Source: Ursus arctos (lineage: Eukaryota; Chordata; Mammalia; Carnivora; Ursidae). Taken from it: a stretch of 64,000 nucleotides of DNA. Position 1 is the first letter of the stretch. Every line of letters starts with the position of its first letter. This document shows positions 20,290 to 31,918 of this stretch, in pieces. The notes beneath the pieces are model-generated. The model was given only the letters and a program-made list of their open reading frames with translations. It was not told where the DNA came from and ran no database searches. The position numbers were made by a program, and so were the translations under genes. The stretch is from NCBI RefSeq assembly GCF_023065955.2, contig NW_026622985.1:1076001-1140000 (forward strand). The letters are read 5' to 3'.

Positions 20290-22295
20290 GCCTGAATGTG
20301 GCAGAGTTCCCAGGTATTGGAGTGGGGAAGCTGGCTGCAAAGAATGAGCCCAGGAGTGGGCTCTCAGCTAGGGGTTGCCATTAACTGGGATCTGTGGCAC
20401 AGTCAGGCCACTGCTCTTCAAGCAGGGGCACAACAAGCGGCAGAACTGGGAAGACCCACTTCCTCCCCTGGGAGTAGCAGCTTGTGAGTGCACCGCAGGA
20501 GTCCACTGGGTTTGGAGACTCCAAATGGGGCCGTGTGCCAGAGATAGAAACCCTTGGTCACACACTGGGTGAACACAGAGTGTGGCCATGGACCAGGGAG
20601 ACAGGAGTGATTGACTGCTTTTTTTTGAGGGCTCATGGAGGAGTGGGGCCCCTAGCTGTCAGCTCCAGGGCCAAAGAATGGGAGGCTGCCATTTTAACTC
20701 TCCTCTGAAGCTGTGCGGAAAGCCTTCAGGGAACAAAAGCCACATAGAGCAAACCAGAGTATATTACTTAGTCTGGCCCCTGGCCAGGGCAGGGCAATTC
20801 CATCTGGGGCAAAGACATTTGAGAACTGATGCAACAGGCCCCTCCCCCAAAAGATGTGTGTCTGTGGAGTTTGGTACATGCAGAGGTAGAGATGGATTGG
20901 CCTGGAGGATTTGTTGAGGGGGGTGGACCATGACACTGGCTCTGGCCAAGATTCCTGCATGGCCATATTTGCTCTGACCCTCTAAAGAGAAGTGGGAAGA
21001 TGCCAGGGAACAAAAGCCATGCAGTCAACCAGCTCACATTAAGCCCATCCACCTGACAAGGGGTGGGGCAATCCCACCCAGGCAAAGATGCCTGAGAAGT
21101 AGAGCAGCAGGCCACTCCCCAGAAGACAGACTGGGAGAACAGGTGAATGATAAGCTTATTTCCCACAGTACTGTTCAACTCTAGCGCCAGGGGAAAATAA
21201 TATAGGGAGCCCCAGGTGTTCCCTCATGATTGTTTATACTTCAGGCTAAAATTGTACATTTCTTTTTTAGTTTCTTTTCTTATTCTTTTTTTTTTTACCC
21301 CTACTCCCATTTCAAATAGATTCTTATTTATCAACCTATGTTTTTAAGTCGCCTCTTAATTTTTATTTTTTCCACATATATGTTTTATAGATTTATGCCC
21401 CATACTAGCCTGTTTTTCACTCTAGATAATTATACCTTGATATATATATAAGTTCTGATTTCTTTGCCATTTTGGGATATGGTGTCTTTTAACACAGAGA
21501 CCAAAAATCAAGCAGGAACAGCCAGATCACCCTGCTTTGTCCACCCTGAGAGATTATAATCTCTCTCCCCACCCCCATCTTCTTTTTTTTTCTTTTCTTT
21601 TTTCTATCTTTTTTATTGTTTTGGATCATCTTGGCTTTGGTGGCATATCTGTGGTAGCTTTTGACCATGTTGGATTTTTTCTAAGTCGCATTTTGCTTGA
21701 ATTGTGGTTGATGTTTTGGACTCTGTCCGTTACCTCAACCATCCCTCAACAGAGGAGGAACTCTCAACAAGGCAAGAACCAGAGACAATGTCCTTGGCCA
21801 CAGATCTAATGGGTATGGATATAAGCATGTTGTCAGAGATAGACTTCAGGGTAGCAATTACAAAGTCACTAGCCAGGCCTGAGAAAAGCATTACAGACAA
21901 CATAGAATCTCTAAGGGCAGAAATGAGATCTAATCAGACTGAACTTAAAAATGCTATGAATGAGATGCAGTCTAAACTGGATACCCTGACAGCCAGGGTA
22001 AATGAGGCAGAAGAACTAATTAGTGATCTGCAAGATAAGCTAATAGAGAGGAAGGAAGCTGAGGAAAATAGGGATAGGCAGCTAGTAGCCCAACTATTGA
22101 GAACAAACTGATTGTTACCAGGGGGGAAGTGGGTGGAAGGAAGGGTGGGGGGATGGGTGAAATAGGTGATGGGGATTGTGATGAGCACCTGGTGATGTAT
22201 GGAATTGTTGAATCACTATATTGTAGACTTGAAACTAATATAACACTGTATGTTAACTATACAGTGGAATTAAATAAAATTAAAAAACAAAACAA
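20290..22295 (+). mobile_element. Internally deleted young L1 (5'UTR + ORF1 start + 3' end)
   Basis: GC-rich L1 5'UTR (20290-21787), including two tandem units about 277 bp apart that both begin near GGGAACAAAAGCC (about 20729 and 21006). It is followed by an open ORF1 N-terminal part and then, without ORF1 C-terminus or ORF2, an L1 3'UTR that ends in AAATAAAATTAAAAAACAAAAC. The join lies near 22085-22105. The sequence continues cleanly on both sides, so this is one derivative element and not two abutting fragments, as far as can be judged by eye. Confidence 0.75.
21788..22111 (+). pseudogene. L1 ORF1 N-terminal fragment
   Basis: An open frame of 107 codons from an ATG at 21788; an upstream in-frame ATG at 21704 lies in 5'UTR sequence. 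The protein is rich in Glu, Lys, Leu and Asn with heptad-like spacing (IESLRAEMRSNQTELKNAMNE), the coiled-coil part of ORF1p that forms trimers. The RNA-recognition and C-terminal domains are absent, since L1 3'UTR follows. Homologous N-terminal sequence appears in the minus L1 at 52373-52188. It could at most make a trimerising fragment with no RNA-binding domain; there is no evidence of expression. Confidence 0.7.
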
Positions 22296-22339
22296 TAAGA
22301 ACCAAAAAAGTTCAGGTATAAGCAGAAAAATCCCATAAG

Positions 22340-22705
22340 AACCAAAAACTAAAAAAAGCAAGCTCACAGGTTTAAAGAACATATTGGTGTTTGCCAAAGG
22401 CAGGGACTGGTGAGTGGGTGAAATAGATAATAAAGGGGGGGTCAAAAGTTTCAAAATTTCAGTTATGAAATTAATAAGTCATGAGTATGTAATGTGCAGC
22501 ATGGTGACTATAGTTAATAATACTCTATCATATATTTGAATTTCTCAGAGAATAGATCTTAAAGTTCTCATCACAAGAAAAAAAATCTATATATATAGTG
22601 ATTATTTCACAACATCAACAAATATTGGATCATTATGTTGTATACCTACAATGAATGCAGTGTTATAAGTCAATTATATCTCAATAAAAAAGAAGAAAAA
22701 AACAA
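22340..22705 (+). mobile_element. Old L1 3' end, plus strand
   Basis: 3'UTR signature of L1MA/MB type: GTGACTATAGTTAATAATAC, then GTTCTCATCACAAG, then a terminal CAATTATATCTCAATAAAAA. Degenerate. Confidence 0.8.
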
Positions 22706-23498
22706 GAATGATGTCCAAAAAATCTAACTTTACAACTTAAAGAACTAGAATGAGAAGTTCAAACTAAACCCAAAGATGTCAGTAAGAAGGAAATAAAAAG
22801 AACATAGATAAGCAAAATAGAGAATAGAAAAACAATATAGGAAATCAACAAACCCAAAAGCTGTTTTTCAAAAAGATTAACAGAATTGACAGACCTTAAC
22901 TAAATGGACTAAGAAAACAAACAGTAAGACTCAAATTACAAAAATCAGAAATGAGAGTGGGGACATAATCAATTTCTCAGAAATAAAAGGCTTATTAGAC
23001 AATTCAGTAAGTATATACAACACATCGGATAGCGAATGTTATGCTGAACAAATTCCTAGAAACAAAGCTTACCAAGACTAACCATGAAGAAATAGAAAAT
23101 CTGTGTAAACCTAAAACTAATAAGAAGATTGACTCGGTAATGGAAAATACCCTGATTGAGGAAAGTTCTAAACCACATGGCTTCACTGATGAATTCTGCC
23201 ATTCAAAGGAGAATTTACACCACTCCTCTAACTTCTCCAAAAAATTGAGCAGGAAGAAATACTCATTCTACAAGGCCAGCATTATGGTGATAACAAAGCC
23301 AGACAAAGACACTACAAGAAAATTACAGACCAATATCCCCTCAAACTGATGAACAGATCTTCAACAAAATAGTAGCAAACCGAATTAAGCAGAATTAATT
23401 AAAAACAATTAGACACCATGATCAATTGGGACTTACTTCTGGAATGCAAAGATGATTCAACCTACAACTGATAACTGATAACTGATTCAACCTACAAC

Positions 23499-23500
<2 letters not shown>

Positions 23501-23540
<40 letters not shown>
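23501..23540. repeat. (AT)20 microsatellite
   Basis: Uninterrupted AT run, preceded by a short tandem duplication of ATAACTG and of a TTCAACCTACAAC block (23457-23500). Confidence 0.97.
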
Positions 23541-23542
<2 letters not shown>

Positions 23543-23815
23543 GAAAGAGGAATAAAACCCACACGTGTTTATCTCCATTGATGCAGGAAAAGCATTTGAC
23601 ACAATTTAACAGGCCTCGTCATAAAAACACTCTACATACTAGAAACAGAAGGAAACGATCTCCACGTAATAAAAGCCATATATTAAAAAACCCACAATGA
23701 ACATCATACTCAGACCAAAAGCTTTTCTTCTAAGATCAGGAACAAGGCAAAGGTGCCTGCTTTTGCCACTTGCATTCGACCACAGTCCTAGAAGTTCTAG
23801 TCAGAGCTACAGGCG

Positions 23816-23872
23816 TTGATAGATATAGATGATAGATGATAGAAGATAGATAGATAGACAAATAGATGATAA
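23816..23872. repeat. (GATA)n-like microsatellite
   Basis: Imperfect GATA/TAGA repeats within old L1 ORF2. Confidence 0.85.
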
Positions 23873-24243
23873 AATAATGGCATCCAAAACGGAAAGAAGT
23901 AAAATTGTCTGTTTACAGATAATATGATCTTATATATAAGGAAAGATAAAGTTTCTATCAAAAAATCTGTTAGAACTAATAAACAAATTAAGCAAATGAG
24001 CAGTATACAAAATCAACATGCAAAAAATCAGTTGCATTTCTGTATGCTAACAATGAGCAATTTGAAAAGGGAATTAAGAAAACAATTGCACTGATAATAC
24101 AAACAAAAATGATAAATACTTAGGAATTAATATAACCAAAGAGGTGAAAAGACATACAATAAAAATTACACAACATTGCTGAAAGAAATTAAAGAAAACA
24201 TGAATAAATGGAAACAGATCCCAAGGTTCAAGAACATAATGTT

Positions 24244-24449
24244 GGGGCGCCTGGGTAGTGCAGTGGGGCGCCTGGGTAGCACGGTCGTTAAGCGTCTGCC
24301 TTCGGCTCAGGGCGTGATCCCGGCTGTTCGGGACGAGCCCCACATCAGGCTCCTTTGCTGGGAGCCTGCTTCTTCCTCTCCCACTCCCCTGCTGTGTTCC
24401 CTCTCTTGCTGTCTGTCACATAAATAAATAAAATCTTTTTTAAAAAAAA
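24244..24449 (+). mobile_element. can-SINE with duplicated head
   Basis: Young can-SINE with target duplication AGAACATAATGTT at 24231-24243 and 24450-24462. The first 22-24 bases of the head occur twice in tandem (GGGGCGCCTGGGTAG at 24244 and again at about 24266) before the body continues normally. Confidence 0.93.
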
Positions 24450-25221
24450 AGAACATAATGTTAAAATGTTAATACTACTAAGAAACTTATCTACATATTC
24501 AATGCGACCCCTATCAGAATTCTGATAACATTTTTGCAGAAATAGAAAAACCTATCCTAAAATTCATATGGAAGCTCAAGGGACCTTGGATAGTCAATAC
24601 GATCTTGAAAAAGAACAATCAGAGGGCTTACACTTCCTGATTTCAAAACTTACTGCAAAGCTACAGTAGTGAAAACTGAAAATACTAGCATAAAGCCAGA
24701 CATATAGACTGATCAAATGAAATAAAGATCCCCAGAAATAAATCCTCACCTATACAGTCAAACGATTTTTGACAAAGGTGCCAAGACCATTCAACGGGTG
24801 AAAGGATGGTCTTTCCAACAAATGGTGCTGGGAAAACTGGATATCCCATTCAAAAGAATAAAGTTGGACCCACCTAACACTGCATACAAAAATTAACCCC
24901 AAATGGATCTACAACCTAAATGTAAGACCTAAAACTATAAAACTAATTAAAGAGGGGAAAAGCTTTGTAACGTTAGATTTGTCAATGATTTCTTGGATAT
25001 GACAAAAAAGCAAGGTAATTAAAAAATAAAATAGACAAAATTGACTACATGAAAATGAAAAAAATTGTGTGTCAGAAGATACTAACAATAGAGTAAAAAG
25101 GCAACCCACAGAATGGGACAAAATATTTGCAAATCATTTATGTAATAAGGAGTTCATATCCAGAATATACAGAGAACTCTTAAAATTCAAGAAACAACAA
25201 AGAAACAACTCAATTAAGAAA

Positions 25222-25430
25222 GAGACTATGGACTATGAGAAACAAACTGAGGGCTTCAGAGGGGAGGTGGGTGGGGGAATGGGATAGGCTGGTGATGGGT
25301 AGTAAGGAGGGCACGTATTGCATGGTGCACTGGGTGTTATACGCAACTAATGAATCATCGAATTTTACATTGGAAACCGGGGATGTACTGTATGGTGACT
25401 AACATAATATAATAAAAAAGCATTTAAAAA
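25222..25430 (+). mobile_element. Truncated young L1 3'UTR
   Basis: About 210 bp of young L1 3'UTR (AACAAACTGAGGGCTTCAGA to AATATAATAAAAAAGC plus A-tail) inserted in the old ORF2. The host sequence resumes at AAGAAATGGGCAAAGG, and AAGAAA on both sides is a likely short target duplication. Confidence 0.85.
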
Positions 25431-26295
25431 AAAAGAAATGGGCAAAGGACTTTTATAGATGTTTCTGAATGTCCAATCAGCACATGAATACATGCTCAAC
25501 ATCACCAATTATTAGGAAAATGCAAATCAAAACTACAATGAGACATATCCTCATACCTACTAAGATGGCTACTATCAACCCCCCCCCCCCCAACCAAACA
25601 ACAAAGTGGGCAAGAATGTAGAGAAGTTGGAGCCCTTGTGCACTGTTGGGGGGAATGTAAAATGGTACAGTTGCTGTGAAAAACAGTATGGCATTTCATA
25701 AAAAAATAAAATTGAATTACCATATTATCCAGCAATTCTCCTTCTGAGTATATACTTAAAAGCATTGAAAACAGGGTCTCAAGGAGATATTTACACACCC
25801 ATGTTCACAGCAGCATTATTCACAATAGCTAAGTTGGGGAAGTAACCCAAGTTTCCATTGATGGATGAATGAATAAACGGCATGTGGTATAGACAGTCAA
25901 TGGAATATTATTCGGCCTTAAAAAGGAAGAAAATTCTGCAATAAGCTACAACATGAATGAACTTGAGGACATTTTCCCAGTGAAATAGCCAGTCACATGA
26001 AGACAAATAATACTGTATAATTTCACTCATATGCACTACTTAGCGTAGTCAAAATCATAAAGATGGAAAGTATAATGGTGGCTGCCTGGGGCCGGAGGAA
26101 AATGCAGAGTTATTGTTTAATGGCTATAGAATTTCAGTTTTACAATATGAAAAGAGTCATGGGGTTGGATGGTGGCAATAGTTGTGCAACAATGTGAATG
26201 TACTTAATACCACTAACTGTGCCCTTGAAAATGGTTAAGATGGTAAATTTAATGTTATGTGTATTTTAACACAATTAATAAAATTTAAAATGTGG

Positions 26296-26623
26296 CATTT
26301 ATTCTTTCTATACTGTACCTAGCACATTCAATTTGTCACCTGAAATAAACTCAATATTTCTATGTAAAGAGGTAAGAATAAAAAACAGGAAGAAACTGTT
26401 TTTATTAGAAAACATTCCAATCTGTATAAAGTATGTTGAAAAAGAAATTTCATTAACTTTTTCTTTAAGAAAGCAAATGTAATTTCAGGAAAAGAAGGAG
26501 CAACTGATTAGCCTAATTAAAATGGCATGCCATCGGCACTACTGAATGCCTCTTTATATGGGGATCCTAATGTGGTCAAAACTCCCACAAACAAAAATCC
26601 ATCACCATTAATGACAACAGGTA
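26296..26623. other. Unique sequence
   Basis: No gene or recognisable repeat. Confidence 0.5.
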
Positions 26624-26634
26624 TGGATTTATTA

Positions 26635-26832
26635 GTATATTTTTAAAGACTTTATTTATTTATTTGACAGAGAGAGAGAGAGCACAAGCAGGGGGAGTGG
26701 CAGGCAGAGGGAGAGGGAAAAGCAGGCTCCCTGCTGAGCAGGGAGCCTGATGTGGGACTCGATCCCAGGACCCTGAGATCATAACCTGAGCCGAAGGCAG
26801 ACACTTAACCGACTGAGCCACCCAGGCACCTC
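26635..26832 (-). mobile_element. can-SINE, older subfamily
   Basis: Minus-strand can-SINE of an older type (body with GCAGGGAGCCTGATGTGGGA). Target duplication TGGATTTATTA at 26624-26634 and 26833-26843. Confidence 0.92.
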
Positions 26833-26848
26833 TGGATTTATTAATTTT

Positions 26849-27066
26849 TTAGAAGTTTTATTTACTTATTTATTTTTTGAGAGGGACAGAGAGAGCGTAC
26901 CCACACGCACGCACATGTGAGACAGGGATAGAGAGAGAGTATCCTATGCAGGCTCCGTGCTCAGTGCAGAGCTCAGCTCGGGACTTGATCTCATGACTCT
27001 GAGATCGTGACCTGAGCCGAAATCAAAAGTCAGATGCTTAACCAACTGAGTCACCAACATGCCCCA
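26849..27066 (-). mobile_element. Older can-SINE
   Basis: Diverged minus-strand SINE with a tRNA-like head at the right (AACCAACTGAGTCACC). Target duplication GGATTTATTAATTT at 26835-26848 and 27067-27080, partly shared with the left neighbour. The adjoining younger SINE therefore landed in this copy's left duplication. Confidence 0.9.
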
Positions 27067-27080
27067 GGATTTATTAATTT

Positions 27081-27580
27081 AAACCTGGATTCTTCAGTGA
27101 CAGTGATTTGACAGGGTTGCTTACTGGATTATGAACCAAAGGTCAAATCCATGTGAAATGCAAATAATGGTGCATAGCTTTAGTTTGTTTTTGAATAATT
27201 TTTAATACAAGCTATAGCAGCAATCTCTTAAACTATGCAGGAAAATATCCTGGTTGAGTGAGTTATATTTGGCCTGTCAGAACCTTGACTCATACAGCCT
27301 CCCAACTGCTGCTTCCATCTTGGCAACATGAGGCAGTAGAACAGATTAAATACGATTTAGAGAAAGAAAGCAAATATTCTATCCCAAAGAAAATAATCTC
27401 AGTGAAATAAAAATGAAAACAAATCCATGGAAATAATGTCTGTATTAAATAAATTATCCATGAGTATTTTTCTCTGATAAGTAATAAAATAGGTGCAGGA
27501 TGTGGAGAAAAAGATGAATTATTTTGTGCTGAGTTCTACTTTGCTTACATGGGCAAACAGTGTGGCATGGAGTTGGTTAA
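27081..27580. other. Unique sequence
   Basis: AT-rich, no gene or clear repeat seen. Confidence 0.5.
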
Positions 27581-27593
27581 GAATATGAACATT

Positions 27594-27793
27594 AGGGGCG
27601 CGTGGGTGGCACAGCAGTTAAGCGTCTGCCTTCGGCTCAGGGCGTGATCCCGGCGTTCTGGGATCGAGCCCCACGTCAGGCTCCTCCGCTATGAGCCTGC
27701 TTCTTCCTCTCCCACTCCCCCTGCTTGTGTTCCCTCTCTCGCTGGCTGTCTCTATCTCTGTCAAATAAATAAATAAAATCTTTTAAAAAAAAT
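27594..27793 (+). mobile_element. Full-length young can-SINE
   Basis: The cleanest copy here: GGGGCGCGTGGGTGGCACAG head, CT-rich body, AAATAAATAAATAAAATC tail. Target duplication GAATATGAACATT at 27581-27593 and 27794-27806. It is the best reference for the host-type SINE. Confidence 0.97.
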
Positions 27794-27806
27794 GAATATG
27801 AACATT

Positions 27807-29213
27807 CACTCAATGTGAACCACTTGGGTGGAAAATGGAAATAAAATTGCATCTGTTTTATGGCTACAATGATAAGAAGATCTCACTGTCCCCTTAAAGA
27901 CAAAGTGCCAGATTCTAGTGGCCTGAGAATTTGGATATCAAAGATGTCCATTGTCCCTTTTAAGGAAACCGCTCTTCCTGAGACGACAGATCGGTGATAT
28001 TGAACTCAGTGACTAACCATCCACAGAAGATATAACCTTGCTGAATTGTCCTCTGCCTCAAGAGGAGGGCTGACCCTGAGTCTCAGGGGTCACTGATGGG
28101 TTCCCCTCAGCCTCTCAACACTTGTGGGAATTAGCCTCCAGCACTGACTAGGCCAATGCCATCTTCCCTGAGAGAGATTTGAAGTGGACCCCTCTGGATC
28201 CAGACATGCACGAGGACAACATCCTTGTGGTCTCTGTCATTTTCAAGGTCACTTTGAAGACAATTCTGAGTTACAGTTTGGTTTTTCTCCTACTGAATAC
28301 ATCCCTTCCCCCCAGCCTGAAGGAAAAATTACGATTCCTGAGTTTTCTTCAGACAGAAGTTTTCAATCAATCTGTACTTATGAATTAATAGTTTGAACTA
28401 TACATATCTGAGAGAGGTGATGGGTTAACATATTCATACTAGATTGAAATCACTTAGGTAAAGAAGCACACTGATGGCTGAGTGCATCGGCTTTTAGTTC
28501 TTAGCGAATTATATGAACACGATTTTAGAGCTGAAACAACAAACCCAAACTGTCTTTCAAAGGACTAACAGTCCCTGGTCTTGCAGTCAGGAATGAACTG
28601 TGCCAATCTGATTTCTACGCAGGGTTGTCGAGTTTGAGACTGAAAATCTGACAGCTTCTCTGGGGAATAAGACTAAGGTTTATTTATCCTTGGGGGCTGA
28701 AGTGGCCATTTTTAGGCATTTGCAGCAGGAGGAAACAGAGAAAACTGGGGCGGGTGGGGTGGGGGGGTTGTGCAGAGACACAGAAGGAAGCAAAGAGAGG
28801 CAAGTAAGTCCTTAGAGAGGGGATAGAGAGCCACCCTGGTTTCTGCCTTCCCAATTTTCTTTCTTTTCTTACTCCCTATGAGTTCTACATGTGTTTCGCT
28901 ATTTTAGATCTTGTAGAGCTCTGTTTGTTAATCCCACCCACTTCCTTTGCATGCTTAGTGTGATTGGGTCTCTGTTGCTATCAGTGGGGTCTTGAAATAA
29001 ATATGGTCACGGATTGGGTTTTCGTCCTTTTATGAATTTATTTATGGCATCCAACGATCCAGCAATCAGGGCAAGAACTTCAGCAAGGTCACTCATTAGC
29101 TTAGGGATGTTCTCCCACACACCAAAGTAACATTTGTACCTTGTGCAACTTGGAGTTATTTGTGAGTCACTGAAGTTGCCAACGTTTAACTCATGAGCAC
29201 TGAGATTACAGCA
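27807..29213. other. Unique sequence
   Basis: About 1.4 kb with no recognised repeat or gene. Two overlapping frames of 69-70 codons (28179-28388, 28184-28396) lie in different phases, and I recognise neither product. An AATAAA occurs near 28996. A G-rich stretch lies at 28747-28768. Confidence 0.5.
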
Positions 29214-29364
29214 TGTGTGTGTGTGTGTGCGCGCATGTGTGTGTGCACGTGTGTGCGTGTGTATGTGCATGTGTGTGCATGTGTGTGTGCGTGCATGTGT
29301 GTGTGCATGTGTGTGTGCGCGTGTGTGTGCATGTGTGCGTGTGTGTGTGCATGTGTGTGTGCAT
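29214..29364. repeat. Compound (TG)n microsatellite/minisatellite
   Basis: 150 bp of TG repeats regularly broken by CA and CG (GTGTGTGCATG, GTGTGTGCGTG units). It creates long spurious open frames on both strands (Cys/Val on plus, His/Thr on minus). Confidence 0.95.
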
Positions 29365-30002
29365 ATAGGTTCTATACTCAGTATTGTAGTAATCACTGTT
29401 GATAGGATTGTGGTACATTCTGATTTTTTATTTCTTGAACTGTTGATAATAAGCATGTATTATTATTATATTTTCCAAAACAACTGCTATATTCTTCAAG
29501 AACAAAAGTAGTTGGGCTGTATTTGGCCAATCTATATGATTAATGTTTAGAACCCAAATTGATTAAGAAAATGTGTATCTGTAATTTATTTAAAATGTGT
29601 CTATGATTTTATTCTGAAGTCGCATACAATGTCATATGATAGCTTCGCCTATACGTATGTTATCCTGGGGAGAACTCTGGAGAACAGAAACAATAGAGAA
29701 GAGCAGTAGTCAAGGCAAATTTCTCGGAGGTGCCGCCCAAGCATTCCCTCCTATTGTGTAAAAAGCTAAAAGTACAGGATCCTTTGTCAGACAGAGGATG
29801 TCCTGGTGCTGGCTTGGTTTACTCCAGCACCATTTTAAACACTTCTGCTGAAATGTTATGTATCACAGTTAGCATAAAATAATGAGTTTCAGCATTCTTA
29901 GATGTCTGCTTATTATGGGGTCCTGAAATTTGCTGTCAGCACTGCTTGAAACCAGAGTCTGCCACCTGCTGTGTGTGCTGAATTACTGCCGCTGCCCCCT
30001 AC
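29365..30002. other. Unique sequence
   Basis: No gene or clear repeat seen. Confidence 0.5.
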
Positions 30003-30018
30003 CAGGGTCCTCCCACTC

Positions 30019-30604
30019 TTTTTTTTTTTTTGGATGTGATTATGTATTTTATTTTATTTTATTTTATATTGTATTATTATTATTATTATGTCATGTTAGT
30101 CACCATACAGTACATCATTAGTTTTTGATGTAGTGTTCCATCATTCATTGTTTGTGTATAACACCCAATGCTCCATGCAATATGTGCCCTCCTTAATACC
30201 CTTCACCAGGCTAGCCCATCTCCCATCCCGCCTCCCTCGAAAACCCTGTTTGTTTCCTGGAGTCCATAGTGTCTCATGGTTTGCCTCCCCCACTGTTCCC
30301 CCCCCTTCATTTTTCCCTTCCTTCCCCTAATGATCTCCCTGCTATTCCTTATGTTCCACAAATGAGTGAAACCATATGATGATTGTCTTTCTCTGCTTGA
30401 CTTATTTCACTTAGCATTACCTCCTCCAGTTCCATCCATGTAGATGCAAATGTTGGGAATTCATCCTTTCTGATGGCTGAGAAATATTCCATTGTATATA
30501 TGGACCACATCTTCTTAATCCAGTCATCTGTTGAAGGGCATCTTGGCTCCTTCCACAATATGGCTGTTGTGGACAATGCTGCTATGAAATTTGGGGTGCA
30601 TATA
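30019..30604 (-). mobile_element. Truncated young L1 3' end
   Basis: Minus-strand L1 3'UTR plus ORF2 C-terminus (frame 30678-30349 includes CPSTDDWIKKMWSIYTMEY). The A-tail is a T-rich run with (TTTTA)n and (TTA)n near 30038-30090. Target duplication AGGGTCCTCCCACTCT at 30003-30018 against AGGGCCCTCCCATTCT at 30605-30620. Confidence 0.92.
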
Positions 30605-30620
30605 GGGCCCTCCCATTCTG

Positions 30621-31112
30621 ACAACACTGCTTGCCTTAGCAAAACACCAATATCAGAATACTCTGGCACTATCTCCATGCCACACCACCTGATTGGAGAT
30701 CTGCTCAGCTACCACACACAGGCTGAGTCATGACACCTCTATTCCCCTCAGAAATATTTTTTATTTTAGAATTCTGAAGAGTACAGTTAACATAATTCTT
30801 GTATCACATTAGCCAATACTGTAGAGTCAGATGTTTACCAGTGCCCAGAGGGGACCAAATGTGGTTTCCTCAGCTTGGCAACTGCTGACCAATCTGTTTA
30901 TTCTGTTGCTGTGGCCAAGTTTTCTGCCATTACTCTATGTTCATCTGAGCAATTTTGATCCATATTGGCTGACCAAAGGCGTTCAAGTGGTGTTGCTGTA
31001 TGTGCCTACAGGTACAAATGCTAGGGCCACAAGTTAGAATGGCACCTTTAAGGAATTACTAAAGTAACAAGTTGGCATAAAATGTGACATGTTGGATTGC
31101 TGGAAGTTAACT
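30621..31112. other. Unique sequence
   Basis: No gene or clear repeat. A 68-codon frame at 30831-31037 has no recognised match. Confidence 0.5.
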
Positions 31113-31206
31113 TTTTTTTTTTTTAAAGTATAGGTGACACACAATGTAACATAGTGATTCAACAACTCTGTATGTTATGTTGCACTCAACACAAGAGAGT
31201 TGTTTA
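31113..31206 (-). mobile_element. Ancient L1 3' end fragment
   Basis: TTAAAGTATAGGTGACACAC and TAGTGATTCAACAACTCTG are the reverse of an L1M-type 3' terminus. Short and truncated. Confidence 0.65.
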
Positions 31207-31784
31207 ACTTTTGAGGGGGATTTATACATCGTGCAACTGGTGAAGAAGAGCAGTTGTATGGATGGTAACTGGAAGAAGCTGTGGGGTGATGTCGTGACTG
31301 CAGGGGATTTCAAGTGAAGGAAATATTGGGGAAGACCCTGTGCCCTAGAGAGTAATTTAGGAAGCACTCTCACTTCCAGCAGAACTGCCCCTGGCTTGAA
31401 AGGATATTGCCTGTATTCAGAGCATGTCTATTGTTTGTTCTGAAATTCCAGGTATGCCAGGTCACCTCTCCTGGCCACCAGGTTAGCACTTGCTGTGTTC
31501 AGCAGGGCTCCAGAGCCTGTCGCAGCCATCGCAGATGTTCTTCAGACCAGTGAACTCCCTCTCTTTCTTCCCCTCTTCCTCTTTCATGCTTCCTTCAAAA
31601 GATTTTGAAAAATTCACCCATACCTTTAAGTTGACATCTAATATTTTTCAGTTTGGGTTTAAATAGTTGTAAAGGCGGTAAGTCCTTACATACTGTAAAT
31701 ATTTTCTTATGATTTGATGACTCTTTGATCTATGAATCAAATAGGTGTGTTTTTGATCTTTCAGCTACAAGGTATCTTTTAAAA
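31207..31784. other. Unique sequence
   Basis: No gene or clear repeat seen. Confidence 0.5.
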
Positions 31785-31885
31785 AATTTATTATTAACTC
31801 AATTGCACTGTAGTCAAAGAATGATATCAATCCTTTGACATTTGTTAAGATTTGGTTTTTGGCTTTACATACAGTCATTTTTTTT
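31785..31885 (-). mobile_element. Ancient L1 ORF2 fragment
   Basis: The reverse reading matches the L1 endonuclease-to-RT region (ATTGCACTGTAGTCAAAGAA and TGTTAAGATTTGGTTTTTGG). What looks like its continuation appears at 32140-32220, beyond the plus-strand L1 tail. Confidence 0.5.
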
Positions 31886-31918
31886 AAAGATTCAAATGTG
31901 ATTGTAAAGAATGAATTT

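Larger units (their letters stand above)
22706..26295 (+). mobile_element. Old L1 ORF2 to 3' end, plus strand, interrupted
   Basis: Running ORF2 remnant with many stops. The RT region lies at about 22780-23900 (a frame at 23041-23349 has no stop) and the C-terminal region at about 24780-25960. It ends in a 3'UTR near 26295 with AATTAATAAAATTT. It is interrupted by an (AT)20 run, a can-SINE (24244-24449) and a young truncated L1 tail (25222-25430). These interruptions show it is the oldest layer here. Confidence 0.8.

Noticed and set aside
23501..23900. Possible CRISPR-like or ordered direct repeats
   Set aside because: They are simple AT and GATA microsatellites. This is a mammalian genome and no spacer structure exists.
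28179..28396. Two overlapping 70-codon frames in unique sequence
   Set aside because: They are in different phases with no homology I recognise, no splice sites I could defend and no conservation data. A processed pseudogene fragment cannot be excluded.
29007..29456. 149-codon minus-strand frame
   Set aside because: Most of its length is the His/Thr product of the CA microsatellite. The remaining 60 codons have no recognised motif.
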